A stretch of DNA of 64,000 nucleotides. Source: CAVTHW01 sp963734625 (GTDB lineage: Bacteria > Acidobacteriota > Terriglobia > Bryobacterales > Bryobacteraceae). The notes under the pieces were generated by a model, which had not been told where the DNA came from, did not search any database, and saw only the letters and a program-made list of their open reading frames with translations. The translations under genes and the position numbers were made by a program. Positions 56,150 to 64,000 of this stretch are shown in pieces (the stretch's first letter is position 1; every line of letters starts with the position of its first letter). The DNA lies in NCBI GenBank assembly GCA_963734625.1, contig CAVTHW010000001.1, positions 62,001-126,000 of the forward strand, given 5' to 3'.

Positions 56150-56656
56150 CTAAATAAACATCTCGTCGTCGTGCGTGGCCCGCTCGACGCTACTGCGCTG
56201 ACCGCGGAAGAGGCTGGCCAGTGCGGCCTGGACGCCCGCCGCCACCGCGTTGATCTCCCGGACGGGGCGAAGAATTCCCTTGTTCAGCAGCGCGGCCGTT
56301 GCATACAGCCCGGAGACGGCGTCGTCCACGACCATCTCAACCCGGTCCATCTGGATGCGGGCGCGCAAGGTAGTCTCGCCCAGAAAATCGTCGATCCGCA
56401 CGAGTTGCGTCTGGGTGAGATCGAGCACCTTGGTGGTCTTGACCGCGACCTCCGCGAGCTGTTTTTGGCTCTGCTCGATCGATCGCCCGGTCGTTTCGAA
56501 AAAGGATACCGCGCGGGCGGCGATCACCGTCACCTGCTGGTGCGTGGCCTTCGACGCCTTGTATACCCCCAGCAACAGGAGGGCTTGCATAATCAAGGCA
56601 ACGGCCCCCACCACGACGGCCGACGCCATCACGTAAAGTAAAGCTTCTCCGTTCAT
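56150..56656 (-). CDS. Hypothetical membrane-anchored coiled-coil protein (DUF948-like)
   Basis: 168 residues. VMASAVVVGAVALIMQALLL is one membrane helix at the N-terminus. The remainder is helical with heptads (AVSFFETTGRSIEQSQKQLA, VKTTKVLDLTQTQLVRIDDF) and ends GVQAALASLFRGQRSSVER. The shape matches DUF948 proteins, which accompany YtxH-domain proteins in many genomes; a YtxH gene follows 40 bases upstream on this strand. Function unknown, perhaps in envelope stress. Confidence 0.65.
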   Translation of the reverse strand: MNGEALLYVMASAVVVGAVALIMQALLLLGVYKASKATHQQVTVIAARAVSFFETTGRSIEQSQKQLAEVAVKTTKVLDLTQTQLVRIDDFLGETTLRARIQMDRVEMVVDDAVSGLYATAALLNKGILRPVREINAVAAGVQAALASLFRGQRSSVERATHDDEMFI

Positions 56657-56697
56657 GAAAAAATCAGGAACTTGGAAAGCCCGGAGGCCGAAGCGGC

Positions 56698-57009
56698 CTA
56701 GCCTTCCGACGGCGCCTCTCCCGCGCCTTCATTGACAACCGCCTCACGATAGGCCTGTTTGCCCGCTTCCACCGCGGCAGCCAGTTGGTCCCGCCGCCGG
56801 GCGGCCATGGTCTTTCCCTTCTCGACCACATCGCCGGCCGACTCGTACAGGGCCTCGCCGCTCTTCTTCAGGTAGTCCTTGCCTTCGTCCGCCTTGGACC
56901 GGATCAGATTCCGCGTCTCCTCGCCGGACTGTGGAGCGAACAGCATTCCGACCGCGACGCCGATGCCGAGGCCAAGAATGAAATAGGTGAACTTGTTATC
57001 GTCAGCCAT
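56698..57009 (-). CDS. YtxH-domain protein
   Basis: 103 residues from the ATG at 57009, which has AGGAG seven bases upstream; longer frames on this strand cross recX and are not coding. FTYFILGLGIGVAVGMLFAP and QSGEETRNLIRSKADEGKDY are the YtxH pattern: a Gly-rich membrane helix, APxSGxETR, and an amphipathic tail (YLKKSGEALYESAGDVVEKG). General-stress-associated membrane protein in Bacillus; role here unknown. Divergent from recX, 75 bases apart. Confidence 0.82.
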   Translation of the reverse strand: MADDNKFTYFILGLGIGVAVGMLFAPQSGEETRNLIRSKADEGKDYLKKSGEALYESAGDVVEKGKTMAARRRDQLAAAVEAGKQAYREAVVNEGAGEAPSEG

Positions 57010-57084
57010 GCGCGTGCTCCTTTCTTCGTTCGCCAAGCCAGCTTCCGAAGCTTCCATCCGCATACTAACATAGAGGAGCTCGCT

Positions 57085-57627
57085 ATGGCTCAGCGGAAGA
57101 CGAAACTTCTGGATTTGGAGGCGTTGTGGGGCTATGCTTTGCGCGCCCTGGGCGGCCGCGCGCACTCCATTTCGGAGCTGAGGGAGAAGCTCAGCCGGCG
57201 CGCCGGGCGTGCGGAGGACGTCGAGGAAGTGCTGGGCCGCCTCAAGCGTTACGGGTACCTCGACGATCGCCGTTTTGCGGAATCCTTCGCCGCTTCCCGG
57301 CTCGGCAACGAGGGCTTTGGACAAATGCGGGTTCTGGGCGACCTCCGCCGGAAGCGCGTCGCCCCCGCCGTGGCGGAGAAAGCCGTGCAGTCGGCCTACC
57401 GCGAGGTGGACGAAGTCGCCTTGATCGAGGCTTTCCTGGAACGCAAGTACCGGAAGACCCCTCTTCATGCCTACCTGGCCGAACCGCGCCACCTGGCGGC
57501 AGCCTACCGCAGGCTGCGCCTGGCGGGTTTCAGTTCCGGCAACGCCATCCGCGTTCTAAAGCGCTACGCCGCCGAGGCCGAGGACCTCGAGAGCCTGGAG
57601 CCGCCGGAACAGGACGCCGGCAGCTAG
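57085..57627 (+). CDS. recX: Regulatory protein RecX
   Basis: 180 residues from the ATG at 57085, preceded by GAGGAG. ALWGYALRALGGRAHSISEL, REKLSRRAGRAEDVEEVLGR and LKRYGYLDDRRFAESFAASR are the RecX three-helix repeats. RecX binds RecA filaments and limits recombination. recA is not in the window. The final four bases overlap the convergent amidohydrolase. Confidence 0.9.
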   Translation: MAQRKTKLLDLEALWGYALRALGGRAHSISELREKLSRRAGRAEDVEEVLGRLKRYGYLDDRRFAESFAASRLGNEGFGQMRVLGDLRRKRVAPAVAEKAVQSAYREVDEVALIEAFLERKYRKTPLHAYLAEPRHLAAAYRRLRLAGFSSGNAIRVLKRYAAEAEDLESLEPPEQDAGS

Positions 57628-59126
57628 TTCTGGTATGCAATCCGGCCGCCCACCACGGTCGTCAGGACCTTGGCGCCGCGGATACTCACTACCGGCCCGC
57701 GCGAGACATCCCGGTCGAAGAGCACGAAATCGGCCAGCTTTCCGGGTTCGATCGACCCCTTCTCTTTCTCTGCGAACTCGGCGTAGGCGGCATCTACCGT
57801 CGCGGCGCGCAACGCCTCGTCAAGCGTCATCCGACTGCCGTCCGGCGAGGGCCGATCCAACGCCATTTGCAGGTACTCGGCCGGCGAGATCACATCCGAA
57901 ATCCAGGGGGACGAATCGGTGCCGAACGCGATCTTCACGCCGGCGGCGAAAAGCAGGGGAAAAGGAAAGAGGTTCTTCGGCGGAGGTGCCAAGCCCGCGG
58001 CAGTGCGCGGGGCATAGTGATCCATCAGCGGCGGCTGCCAACTGGCTATGGCCCCGGCCTTTGCCAGCCGCGGGACCAGGTCGGCGGGAAGGTCGTGGCC
58101 GTGCTCCAACCGGAAGCGCGGATCGGTGAGGTTCAATTCGCGCCGCACGCGCTCGTAGATGTCCACAAGTATGTGCAGGCCCGGTTCTTCCCCGGTGTGT
58201 ACCATCACCTGCAATCCCGCCTTCGAGGCGCTGTAGATCCGCCTGTAAAATGAGTCGGGCTGGATGACTCCATAACCTTTCACCGCACCCCAGTGCATCC
58301 AGGCGTCTCCGCGCCCGTGAGCGCTGATGTAATCGCTCAGGCGCTGCCAGGCGGGCAATGGCGGCGAGGCGTACACGCGGATGCGCAGCTTCCCGGCTTG
58401 GTGCAGGCGCCGCAGGACCAGAAAATCGGTCCATCCGTTGTTATGTTGAACCGAGGTGACGCCGGCCTGAAGCAGTCTGTCCATCGCCTGCTCCAGGACT
58501 CGATCGTCCCGTTCCCCGCTGCGCGCGATGAGAGCCGCGTCGACCCGCCACATTTCCCCGCCGAGAATCACGCCCGTCGGGTGCCCGTTGATCCCGGCCG
58601 CGCGCAAGGCCGCGCTATTGGCGAGGCCGGCATTCCCCTCGCGCCCGGTAAGCCAGACGGGATGGTCGGGAGCCAAGCGATCCAGCCACTCCTCGGAAGG
58701 GAGTCTGCCGCCCCACGTGGAGTCGGTCCACTCCTCGCCCAGAATCCAGGCGCCTGGCGGTAGGACGGCCGCATAGGCCGTGATCTTCTCCGCCACCGCG
58801 GCCCGGCCTTGCACGAACCTCAGGAAGAGGGGCGGGTAGGGGTGGACTCGGTCGAAGACGAACAGGTGTGTATGGCTGTCGATGAAACCCGGAGTGAGCA
58901 TGCCTCCGTTGGCGTCGATGACGCGTGTGCCGGGTCCGCTCAAAGCCCGGATCTCCTCGTTGGTCCCGACCGCGAGAAAGCGCTCACCGGAGCTGGCGAC
59001 GGCCTGGACCCACGGCCGGCTCGGATCTCCAGTCCAAACCCGGGCGTTGACCACCGCCAGGCCGGCCTCGGCAGCCGCACCAGTTCCGGCCATCAGCAGC
59101 GTCAATGCGAGGCAGCGCGCGAGCAC
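57624..59126 (-). CDS. Amidohydrolase family protein (YtcJ/COG1574 type)
   Basis: 500 residues from a GTG at 59126. The signal peptide is ARCLALTLLMAGTGAAAEAG. The N-terminal beta part has VVNARVWTGDP, the metal motif is FIDSHTHLFVFD, and LTGREGNAGLANSAALRAAG is a feature of the YtcJ branch. Further ligands lie in LEHGHDLPADLV and AFGTDSSPWISDVISPAEYL. KGSIEPGKLADFVLFDRDVS closes the fold. It hydrolyses amide or related bonds in an unknown substrate, likely outside the cytoplasm. It starts 20 bases after the end of the methyltransferase frame. Confidence 0.85.
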   Translation of the reverse strand: MLARCLALTLLMAGTGAAAEAGLAVVNARVWTGDPSRPWVQAVASSGERFLAVGTNEEIRALSGPGTRVIDANGGMLTPGFIDSHTHLFVFDRVHPYPPLFLRFVQGRAAVAEKITAYAAVLPPGAWILGEEWTDSTWGGRLPSEEWLDRLAPDHPVWLTGREGNAGLANSAALRAAGINGHPTGVILGGEMWRVDAALIARSGERDDRVLEQAMDRLLQAGVTSVQHNNGWTDFLVLRRLHQAGKLRIRVYASPPLPAWQRLSDYISAHGRGDAWMHWGAVKGYGVIQPDSFYRRIYSASKAGLQVMVHTGEEPGLHILVDIYERVRRELNLTDPRFRLEHGHDLPADLVPRLAKAGAIASWQPPLMDHYAPRTAAGLAPPPKNLFPFPLLFAAGVKIAFGTDSSPWISDVISPAEYLQMALDRPSPDGSRMTLDEALRAATVDAAYAEFAEKEKGSIEPGKLADFVLFDRDVSRGPVVSIRGAKVLTTVVGGRIAYQN

Positions 59127-59146
59127 ACTCAGTTTGACGCTCCACC

Positions 59147-60379
59147 CTATGGGTTTGTTCCGCTTACCGCCGCCTGCACCAGCCTGAAGCACGCCAGCAC
59201 CCGGCCCGCCAGTGAGCCGTCCCGCAGGGTAAGAAACCGCTGCTCCATGTTCTGGGTCCTCAGGTGCTCGGCGAGCGAGAAGCCCCGTTCCGACAAGAAC
59301 GATTCGATGGCGCCTTACTGGATTCGGAATTGGACCGGTTCGTTCTGGTATACCGCGCGCATCGCCGCCAGCGACTCCTTCACGCCGCAGCGCTCCAGCA
59401 TATCCGGCAGGTCCGCCAGGTAATCGAAGCACAGGACGCTGCCGGCCGGCGCGTGCCGCCTCACGAACTCCAGCGTCCGGTCGATCGCCTCGGCGGGCAA
59501 GTAATAGGTGACGCCCTCCCACGCGAACAGCGTCTTCTCGCTCTCGTCGAAGCCCGCCGCTCGCAGCACATCGGCCAGGCTCTCCTTGGTAAACTCGATC
59601 GGGGCGTAGGTCAGTTGCGGGGGTGCGGAGACCCCGGCCCGTTCGAGGCAACTCCGTTTCCGCTGTTGGGTAAGTGCGCGGTCGAGCTCGAAGAGGCCCG
59701 TCTCCCGGATCGCATCGCGGAATCGGTAGGGCCGGGAGTCGTAACCTGCGCCCGGGAACACGATCTGGGGCAGGTTGTCCTCCAAACCTCTTCGCACCAC
59801 GCTGTCGATGTAGGCGGTGCGCGCGATGAAGTACTCGTAGGTGCCGTACTTCGCGAACTGCTTCAGTAGATAGGTGCGCGGGGCCGGCTGCGCGATGGTC
59901 GCCTTCAGGTCCGGGGCAAGGAATAGCTCCGCCAGGTTGTCGGCCCCCCGGATCTCCTCCCGCTCGTCGTAATCTGCGAGCGCGCGGCACAGCGCCACGT
60001 TCGCGGCGGATTCCGAAGGAAGTTCTTCAAGGGTCTTCTTCTTGGCTACGTTGGAATCCCGGAGGCCCAGGACGTTTCCGAACGGATCGACCACACTGGC
60101 GATTTTCGCGCCGGCCATGCTGCGAATGATCTCCGAGTGCGGCGTCGCGCCGGCATCAAGCAACTGCTTGTAGGCCGCATCGATGTCGTCTACTTCCCAA
60201 TAAGAGACGACACGCTCATCGCCGGCGGGCATCAGCGTCAACATGGGATCACCCGCGGCAAAGGCCACGGCCAGTGGAGAATCGAACGTGGGGGCTTATC
60301 CCAGCACTTGGCCGCACCACTGCCTGGTCTGGTCGAGATCCGTAACCCGATAGGTGACGACGTTGGTGGACTTGAGCAT
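59147..60379 (-). pseudogene. VOC-methyltransferase fusion gene with two in-frame TAA codons
   Basis: One frame of 411 codons runs from ATG 60379 to TAG 59147 without a shift, but contains TAA at 60298-60296 and at 59317-59315. Codons 1-27 read MLKSTNVVTYRVTDLDQTRQ with WCGQVLG, and after the first TAA comes APTFDSPLAVAFAAGDPMLT, a normal VOC (glyoxalase/bleomycin-resistance) domain. From about residue 115 a TIGR00027-type SAM methyltransferase follows (VFPGAGYDSRPYRF, FAWEGVTYYLPAEAIDR). After the second TAA, GAIESFLSERGFSLAEHLRT and the conserved C-terminus continue. A K codon and an E codon are each one substitution from TAA. The central 317-residue frame could still be translated. Confidence 0.7.
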
Positions 60380-60727
60380 TTTGTGTTCTTTCGCGGCGAT
60401 GTCTGAGCCGGAAAATCGGATTGTACGCCACAGCCCGCCGGAAGCACTGCCGTTGACGACCGACGGCTCCAGGGGTCAGGATAACCACGGCCTAGTTCAC
60501 GGCTTTGATATGAGATTTTACGGCGACTACCTCAACCAGCCTTTGGCGTCTTATCGAAGTGCCTTCTCATACCAGGGGAGAGTTCGCCGGGCGGGACCCG
60601 CTTCATTCCGGGTTGCACGATTTGCGCGCAAATGCGCGGTCGTTGCCGCCCCCCGCATATTCACCCCTCCCATCTGGCCCCCTTTAGCCGGGCCGCTTAC
60701 GCCCCGCTAACCCGTTACGATGGAGTG
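60380..60727. other. Intergenic region
   Basis: About 350 bases between divergent genes. No convincing coding frame. It contains the palindrome described at 60620-60633, and must carry the promoters of both neighbours. Confidence 0.4.
60620..60633. promoter_or_regulatory. Perfect 14-base palindrome, possible operator
   Basis: ATTTGCGCGCAAAT is self-complementary over all 14 bases and stands about 95 bases before the glycosyltransferase start. It could be a binding site for a dimeric regulator; only one copy was seen. Confidence 0.3.
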
Positions 60728-61837
60728 GTGCGGGTTTGTATCGACGCCTTTCCCCTGCTAGTGCGCAGTGCCGGCGTCAAGAACTATCTCTATTATTGGA
60801 TCGAGCACCTGCGGCGATTGGCGGGAGACGACGCAATTCGCCTCTTCCCTCCGCTGGGCGCACTGCCGGCGCTTGACCACGAGCGCCCACTGGCTGGGCG
60901 GGTCCGCACCTTCTCCGCTTTGGCCTCGCTGGCCGCCATGAACTACGTCCGCGTGCCGCTGGCGGACTGGTTCGCACCGCGCGCGGACATTTTTCACACG
61001 GCCAACCTCATTCATCACCCGCCCCAGCGGATGCGTCTCACCACCACTGTCCACGACGTCACCAGCCGGATCATGCCCGAACTGCACTCGACCGGCAACC
61101 AGCGGGCAGGCCGCGGTTTCGAGTCTACGTTGCGCCGTGCCCACCGCATTATCGCCGTCTCGGAGAATACGAAGCGCGACGTGGTGCGAATGCTGGGCCT
61201 GGATGCGGAGAGGATTCACGTCATTCATTCTGGAGTGGCGGAGGCCTTCTTCCACGCCGGTCCCACCGAAGCGGGGATCGCCCGCGCCGCTTATGGACTC
61301 CAGCGGCCCTATGTGCTCTTCGTGGGCGCCATCGAACCTCGCAAGAATGTCGGCACGCTGCTCGACGCCTGGGCCGCGCTTGCTCCCTCGCTGCGGGAAG
61401 AATTCGAACTGGTTCTGGCCGGCCTGGCGGGATGGGCGGGTCCGAAACTGGTCAGCCGTCTGAGCGCTTCGGGTCCGGGCGTCCGTTATCTGGGCTATGT
61501 CCCAGAGCGGCATCTGGCCGGACTGACGGCGGGCGCCGCTGTTTTCGTGTACCCGTCACTCTATGAAGGCTTCGGATTTCCGGTGGCGCAGGCGATGGCG
61601 GCCGGAGTCGCCGTGGTCACCTCCAACGTGTCATCGTTGCCCGAAGTGGCTGGCGAAGCCGCGGTACTGGTGGATCCGCGCAGCCCCTCCGCCCTGCGGG
61701 AGGCACTGTCGCGCCTGCTGCTGTCGCCCGCTGAGTGCGCCCTCCGGAGCGAGGCCGGACGGGTCCGCGCACGTCGCTTCACCTGGGAAGAGTGTGCCCG
61801 GCGCAGCCTGGAATTCTTCCGCGCCGCCGCCGGATAG
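60728..61837 (+). CDS. Glycosyltransferase family 4
   Basis: 369 residues from a GTG (a GTG one codon earlier is possible). RVCIDAFPLLVRSAGVKNYL is the N-terminal half with the glycine-loop acceptor region. The C-terminal GT-B half has YVLFVGAIEPRKNVGTLLDA, the donor-binding E(x7)E region in FVYPSLYEGFGFPVAQAMAA, and SSLPEVAGEAAVLVDP. Retaining transferases of this type use nucleotide sugars in glycan or glycolipid synthesis. There are no neighbours of the same pathway. Confidence 0.88.
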   Translation: MRVCIDAFPLLVRSAGVKNYLYYWIEHLRRLAGDDAIRLFPPLGALPALDHERPLAGRVRTFSALASLAAMNYVRVPLADWFAPRADIFHTANLIHHPPQRMRLTTTVHDVTSRIMPELHSTGNQRAGRGFESTLRRAHRIIAVSENTKRDVVRMLGLDAERIHVIHSGVAEAFFHAGPTEAGIARAAYGLQRPYVLFVGAIEPRKNVGTLLDAWAALAPSLREEFELVLAGLAGWAGPKLVSRLSASGPGVRYLGYVPERHLAGLTAGAAVFVYPSLYEGFGFPVAQAMAAGVAVVTSNVSSLPEVAGEAAVLVDPRSPSALREALSRLLLSPAECALRSEAGRVRARRFTWEECARRSLEFFRAAAG

Positions 61838-61854
61838 GGTGTCGCTGGTTGTCT

Positions 61855-62148
61855 CTAGCCAAGCCCGAATCCTAAGATCGGGCGCTCGCAGTATCGCCGC
61901 TTCTCATCTTCCTGCCTGTCTCTGACTTGTTGTTGGCGCGCCTCCCTCATCTCCCACACTCGGAGCAACACGAGCCCTGCGTACACGGCTGTCAGCGCTC
62001 CCGTGAGTTCAGGGCCGATTCCGTACGAACGCAACAAACCCAACTCGATGGGCTGGAAAGCCTCCGTGATCGAAGGGATGCCGGCCACTGGTCCGAAGAC
62101 CCTGGCGCTGTGGATGATCTTGTAGCTCCCCGGTGCTCCTATGCTCAA
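61855..62148 (-). CDS. Hypothetical small protein, doubtful
   Basis: 97 residues from a TTG start. It contains one possible membrane helix (LTGALTAVYAGLVLLRVWEM) followed by a charged segment (REARQQQVRDRQEDEKRRY). No family match and no ribosome-binding site; the region is otherwise empty. The hydrophobic-then-charged layout resembles small inner-membrane proteins, which is the only reason to keep it. Confidence 0.3.
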   Translation of the reverse strand: MSIGAPGSYKIIHSARVFGPVAGIPSITEAFQPIELGLLRSYGIGPELTGALTAVYAGLVLLRVWEMREARQQQVRDRQEDEKRRYCERPILGFGLG

Positions 62149-62403
62149 CCGAGCTCAGCACCGTTCAGTTGGACTCCCACGTTCGTTTCGAACCTAAGCA
62201 CTGAGCCTCGCAAGCCCCAACCTCCGGTCACAAGACGTGCAGCACATTGCCAAGTCCTGACAGGTCAGTCAATTAGCGCCGTCGAAGCCGCTTAAGAGGA
62301 CCGTTTTCTAGAATACTGCAAGTAAACTTAGACCGGAAGGCTGCCTAGCGCAGCGGCCCGGCCCGCGGACGCGGACCGGGCTTTTCTCTTTTGGAGGCTA
62401 AAA
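62149..62403. other. Intergenic region upstream of the tail-fibre-like gene
   Basis: About 250 bases with no gene recognised, ending in a terminator-like hairpin directly before the next start. Confidence 0.4.
62357..62389 (+). terminator. Terminator-like hairpin with T-rich tail
   Basis: CCCGGCCCGCG and CGCGGACCGGG form an 11-base stem with one mismatch and a two-base gap (a larger real loop), followed by CTTTTCTCTTTT. It stands about 15 bases before the start codon of the next gene, so it could act as an attenuator or end a transcript from upstream. Confidence 0.5.
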
Positions 62404-64000
62404 ATGCGAAATTGTTGCCGGGTTGTGGCGAGCTGGATACTGGTGTCGGTTGCCGTTTTCGCCGCCCCTCCCCTGACTACCATCCAGGATGTGCTTTACA
62501 AAGCGGACGGATCGAGGTTCAACGGCGTTGCCTTCATCCAGTGGAGAAGCTTCCAAACCGCAGACCTGTCCAACGTCGCCACGCAGAGCGTCACGGTGCA
62601 GATTGTCGAGGGCGTGATCCGGACGCAACTGGCGCCCACGACCAATGCCACCCCGGGCGCTTACTATTCGGTGCGCTACTACAGCGACGGACTGGTTCAG
62701 TTCAGCGAGATCTGGGCGGTGCCACCGGCGACGGCAGCGCTGAGGCTCAGCGAGATCCGCAGCGCCACTGTGCCGTCCGGCGGAGGCGGCGTGATTCCTC
62801 CGGAGGGGGAGACCCAGATCCTGGAATCCGATGTGCTGGGGCTGACCGACGATCTGGAGGCGCGGCCCATGAAGGGTCCCGGCTACGCTCCTTCGCGCAC
62901 GGCCTATATCACCGAGAGCGGGATGCTGGAAGCGGTCGGCGGAGACCTCTCGGATTGCGTACGGGTCGACGGGACGGCGGGACCGTGCGACGTGGTGGTG
63001 AACCCCGGCCCAGGATTCGTCGATGGCGAGACCCCGAGCGGGCTGATCAATGGCTCAAACAGGGTGTTTACCCTGGCGAACGTCCCCAGCCCACCGACCA
63101 GCCTGGCGCTTTATCGAAACGGGTTGCTGCTAAAGGATGGCGTCGACTACACGCTGAGCGCGGAGGTCATCAACTTCGCCGCGGCTGCGGAGCCGCAAAC
63201 GGGCGACCTGCTGTCGTGCTCCTACCGTCTGGCGGACAACTCGAACCCATCCGGAGAGGCGGGCGGCGCCCTGTCGGGCACGTATCCGAACCCAACGATG
63301 GCGGCCGGCGCGGTTTCCGACACCAACATTTCCGACGCGGCCGGCATCCAGGAGTCGAAGCTGGCGCTGAACTTCGCCACGCACTCGAACTCGAACGACC
63401 CGACCGCGAGCGAAAAGGCGGCACTGGCGGGGACCAGTGGCGCACCGTCGGCCACAAACCGCCTGGTGACGGATCAGGATTCGAGGATGACGAATGCGCG
63501 CGTGCCGCAGGCGCACGCGCTGCTAGGCACCGGCCATGGCGACACGACACCGGCGAGCCCGGTCCGCGGAGACATCGTTACGGCGGCGGGCGGCTCACCG
63601 GCAGCCTGGACCCGGCTGCCGATCGGAGCGGCCGGCCGCTGCCTGACGTCGAACGGACTGGACGCGAGCTGGAACACATGCCTGTTCACCGGCTTCCAGC
63701 AAGGCTCCCTGCCCTTCGCGGACTCCAGCGGGAACCTGGTGGAGAACAACACCCGTTTGAAGTGGGATAACAGCAATCGCACGCTTTCAGTGGGCAACAA
63801 CCTGTCACAAGCGACGGCGTACGTTTATGACTCGCAGCCGTCGACCGGTGTGACGGGGCTGGTGGTGCGCGGGGGTCAAGGACAGAGCAACACCCCCCTG
63901 CAAACCTGGCTCGACCCGATCGGAACGGAACTGGCGCGGGTCGACCCGGCGGGGAATGTGTCGGGAGCCTCCTTCCGCGGCACCACCTCCGCCAGCCGGG
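62404..64000 (+). CDS. Long secreted tail-fibre-like protein, truncated by window end
   Basis: 532 codons with no stop, open to the end of the window. GGAGG lies seven bases before the ATG. Signal peptide VVASWILVSVAVFAAPPL. Residues about 25-170 form a domain found ahead of fibre regions (TIQDVLYKADGSRFNGVAFI). Residues about 195-290 include FVDGETPSGLINGSNRVFTL and YRNGLLLKDGVDYTLSAEVI, a common tail-fibre module. GGALSGTYPNPTMAAGAVSD begins a repetitive part with NFATHSNSND and GRCLTSNGLDASWNTC. It is phage-fibre-like in pattern but has a secretion signal and no phage neighbours, so it may be a bacterial surface protein. Confidence 0.7.
   Translation, partial: MRNCCRVVASWILVSVAVFAAPPLTTIQDVLYKADGSRFNGVAFIQWRSFQTADLSNVATQSVTVQIVEGVIRTQLAPTTNATPGAYYSVRYYSDGLVQFSEIWAVPPATAALRLSEIRSATVPSGGGGVIPPEGETQILESDVLGLTDDLEARPMKGPGYAPSRTAYITESGMLEAVGGDLSDCVRVDGTAGPCDVVVNPGPGFVDGETPSGLINGSNRVFTLANVPSPPTSLALYRNGLLLKDGVDYTLSAEVINFAAAAEPQTGDLLSCSYRLADNSNPSGEAGGALSGTYPNPTMAAGAVSDTNISDAAGIQESKLALNFATHSNSNDPTASEKAALAGTSGAPSATNRLVTDQDSRMTNARVPQAHALLGTGHGDTTPASPVRGDIVTAAGGSPAAWTRLPIGAAGRCLTSNGLDASWNTCLFTGFQQGSLPFADSSGNLVENNTRLKWDNSNRTLSVGNNLSQATAYVYDSQPSTGVTGLVVRGGQGQSNTPLQTWLDPIGTELARVDPAGNVSGASFRGTTSASR

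Noticed and set aside
62391..63770. Plus-strand frame of 459 codons overlapping the tail-fibre-like gene
   Set aside because: It is out of frame with the gene that has the ribosome-binding site and signal peptide, and its product is Arg/Gly-rich without a fold.

Overview
The window is a GC-rich chromosomal segment from a diderm (Gram-negative type) bacterium. Evidence for an outer membrane is a TonB-dependent receptor, a DUF481 outer-membrane protein, a PEP-CTERM protein, lipoproteins and a Wzm/Wzt-type exporter. The gene mix (PEP-CTERM protein, YfiR next to a TonB receptor and hybrid kinases, rpmI-rplT-coiled coil-zapA, tail-fibre-like secreted protein) fits an Acidobacteriota member, perhaps of the Solibacter/Bryobacter group. 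That placement is inference from gene content, not a phylogenetic result. No rRNA, tRNA, CRISPR array or complete prophage was seen.

Layout. 1-3508: aquaporin tail, PEGA-domain protein, DUF481 protein, MscL with a zinc-ribbon tail, and a RecF/SMC-like ATPase. 3511-4250: an internally deleted IS4-family element with both inverted repeats. 4329-11889: an adenylation-carrier-thioesterase protein whose thioesterase nucleophile is Cys, a DUF885 lipoprotein, a nucleotidyltransferase whose end runs into an inverted-repeat element, signal peptidase I and acetyl-CoA synthetase. 11917-17317: a LysR regulator divergent from leuA-leuB-leuC-leuD; LeuA lacks the usual feedback domain. 17247-24493: PspC, an FAD oxidoreductase, Hsp20 with a consensus promoter, a PEP-CTERM protein behind a sigma-54-like promoter, RecQ and TopB (possibly one fused protein). 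24515-34336: four overlapping genes encoding two paralogous hybrid histidine kinases around a TonB receptor and a YfiR protein. 34372-36998: a decayed alpha/beta hydrolase and a polysaccharide ABC exporter. 37102-40592: rpmI, rplT, a small coiled coil, zapA and an ABC-2 exporter. 40598-48973: mixed housekeeping and small secreted genes with a local duplication. 49491-52921: a glycosyltransferase and a tight trio that resembles a secreted metallopeptidase effector cassette. 52925-64000: M1 peptidase, CpsB-like phosphatase, RecX, amidohydrolase, a VOC-methyltransferase gene with two in-frame stops, a GT4 glycosyltransferase, and the start of a long tail-fibre-like secreted protein that runs off the window.

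Two patterns cross the window. First, four otherwise well-conserved genes (leuB, the FAD oxidoreductase, an aldo/keto reductase, a Sel1 protein) are broken only by single-base indels, mostly in G/C runs. This looks more like consensus-sequence error than gene decay. Second, two short dispersed motifs (A, GGAAAATGCGTCTGTCCCC; B, GGTAATTTGGTACTGTCCCC) recur in six intergenic places and look like REP-type elements.

The best candidates for something undescribed are the metallopeptidase trio at 50529-52921, the kinase-receptor-YfiR-kinase operon, and the Cys-thioesterase single-module synthetase.
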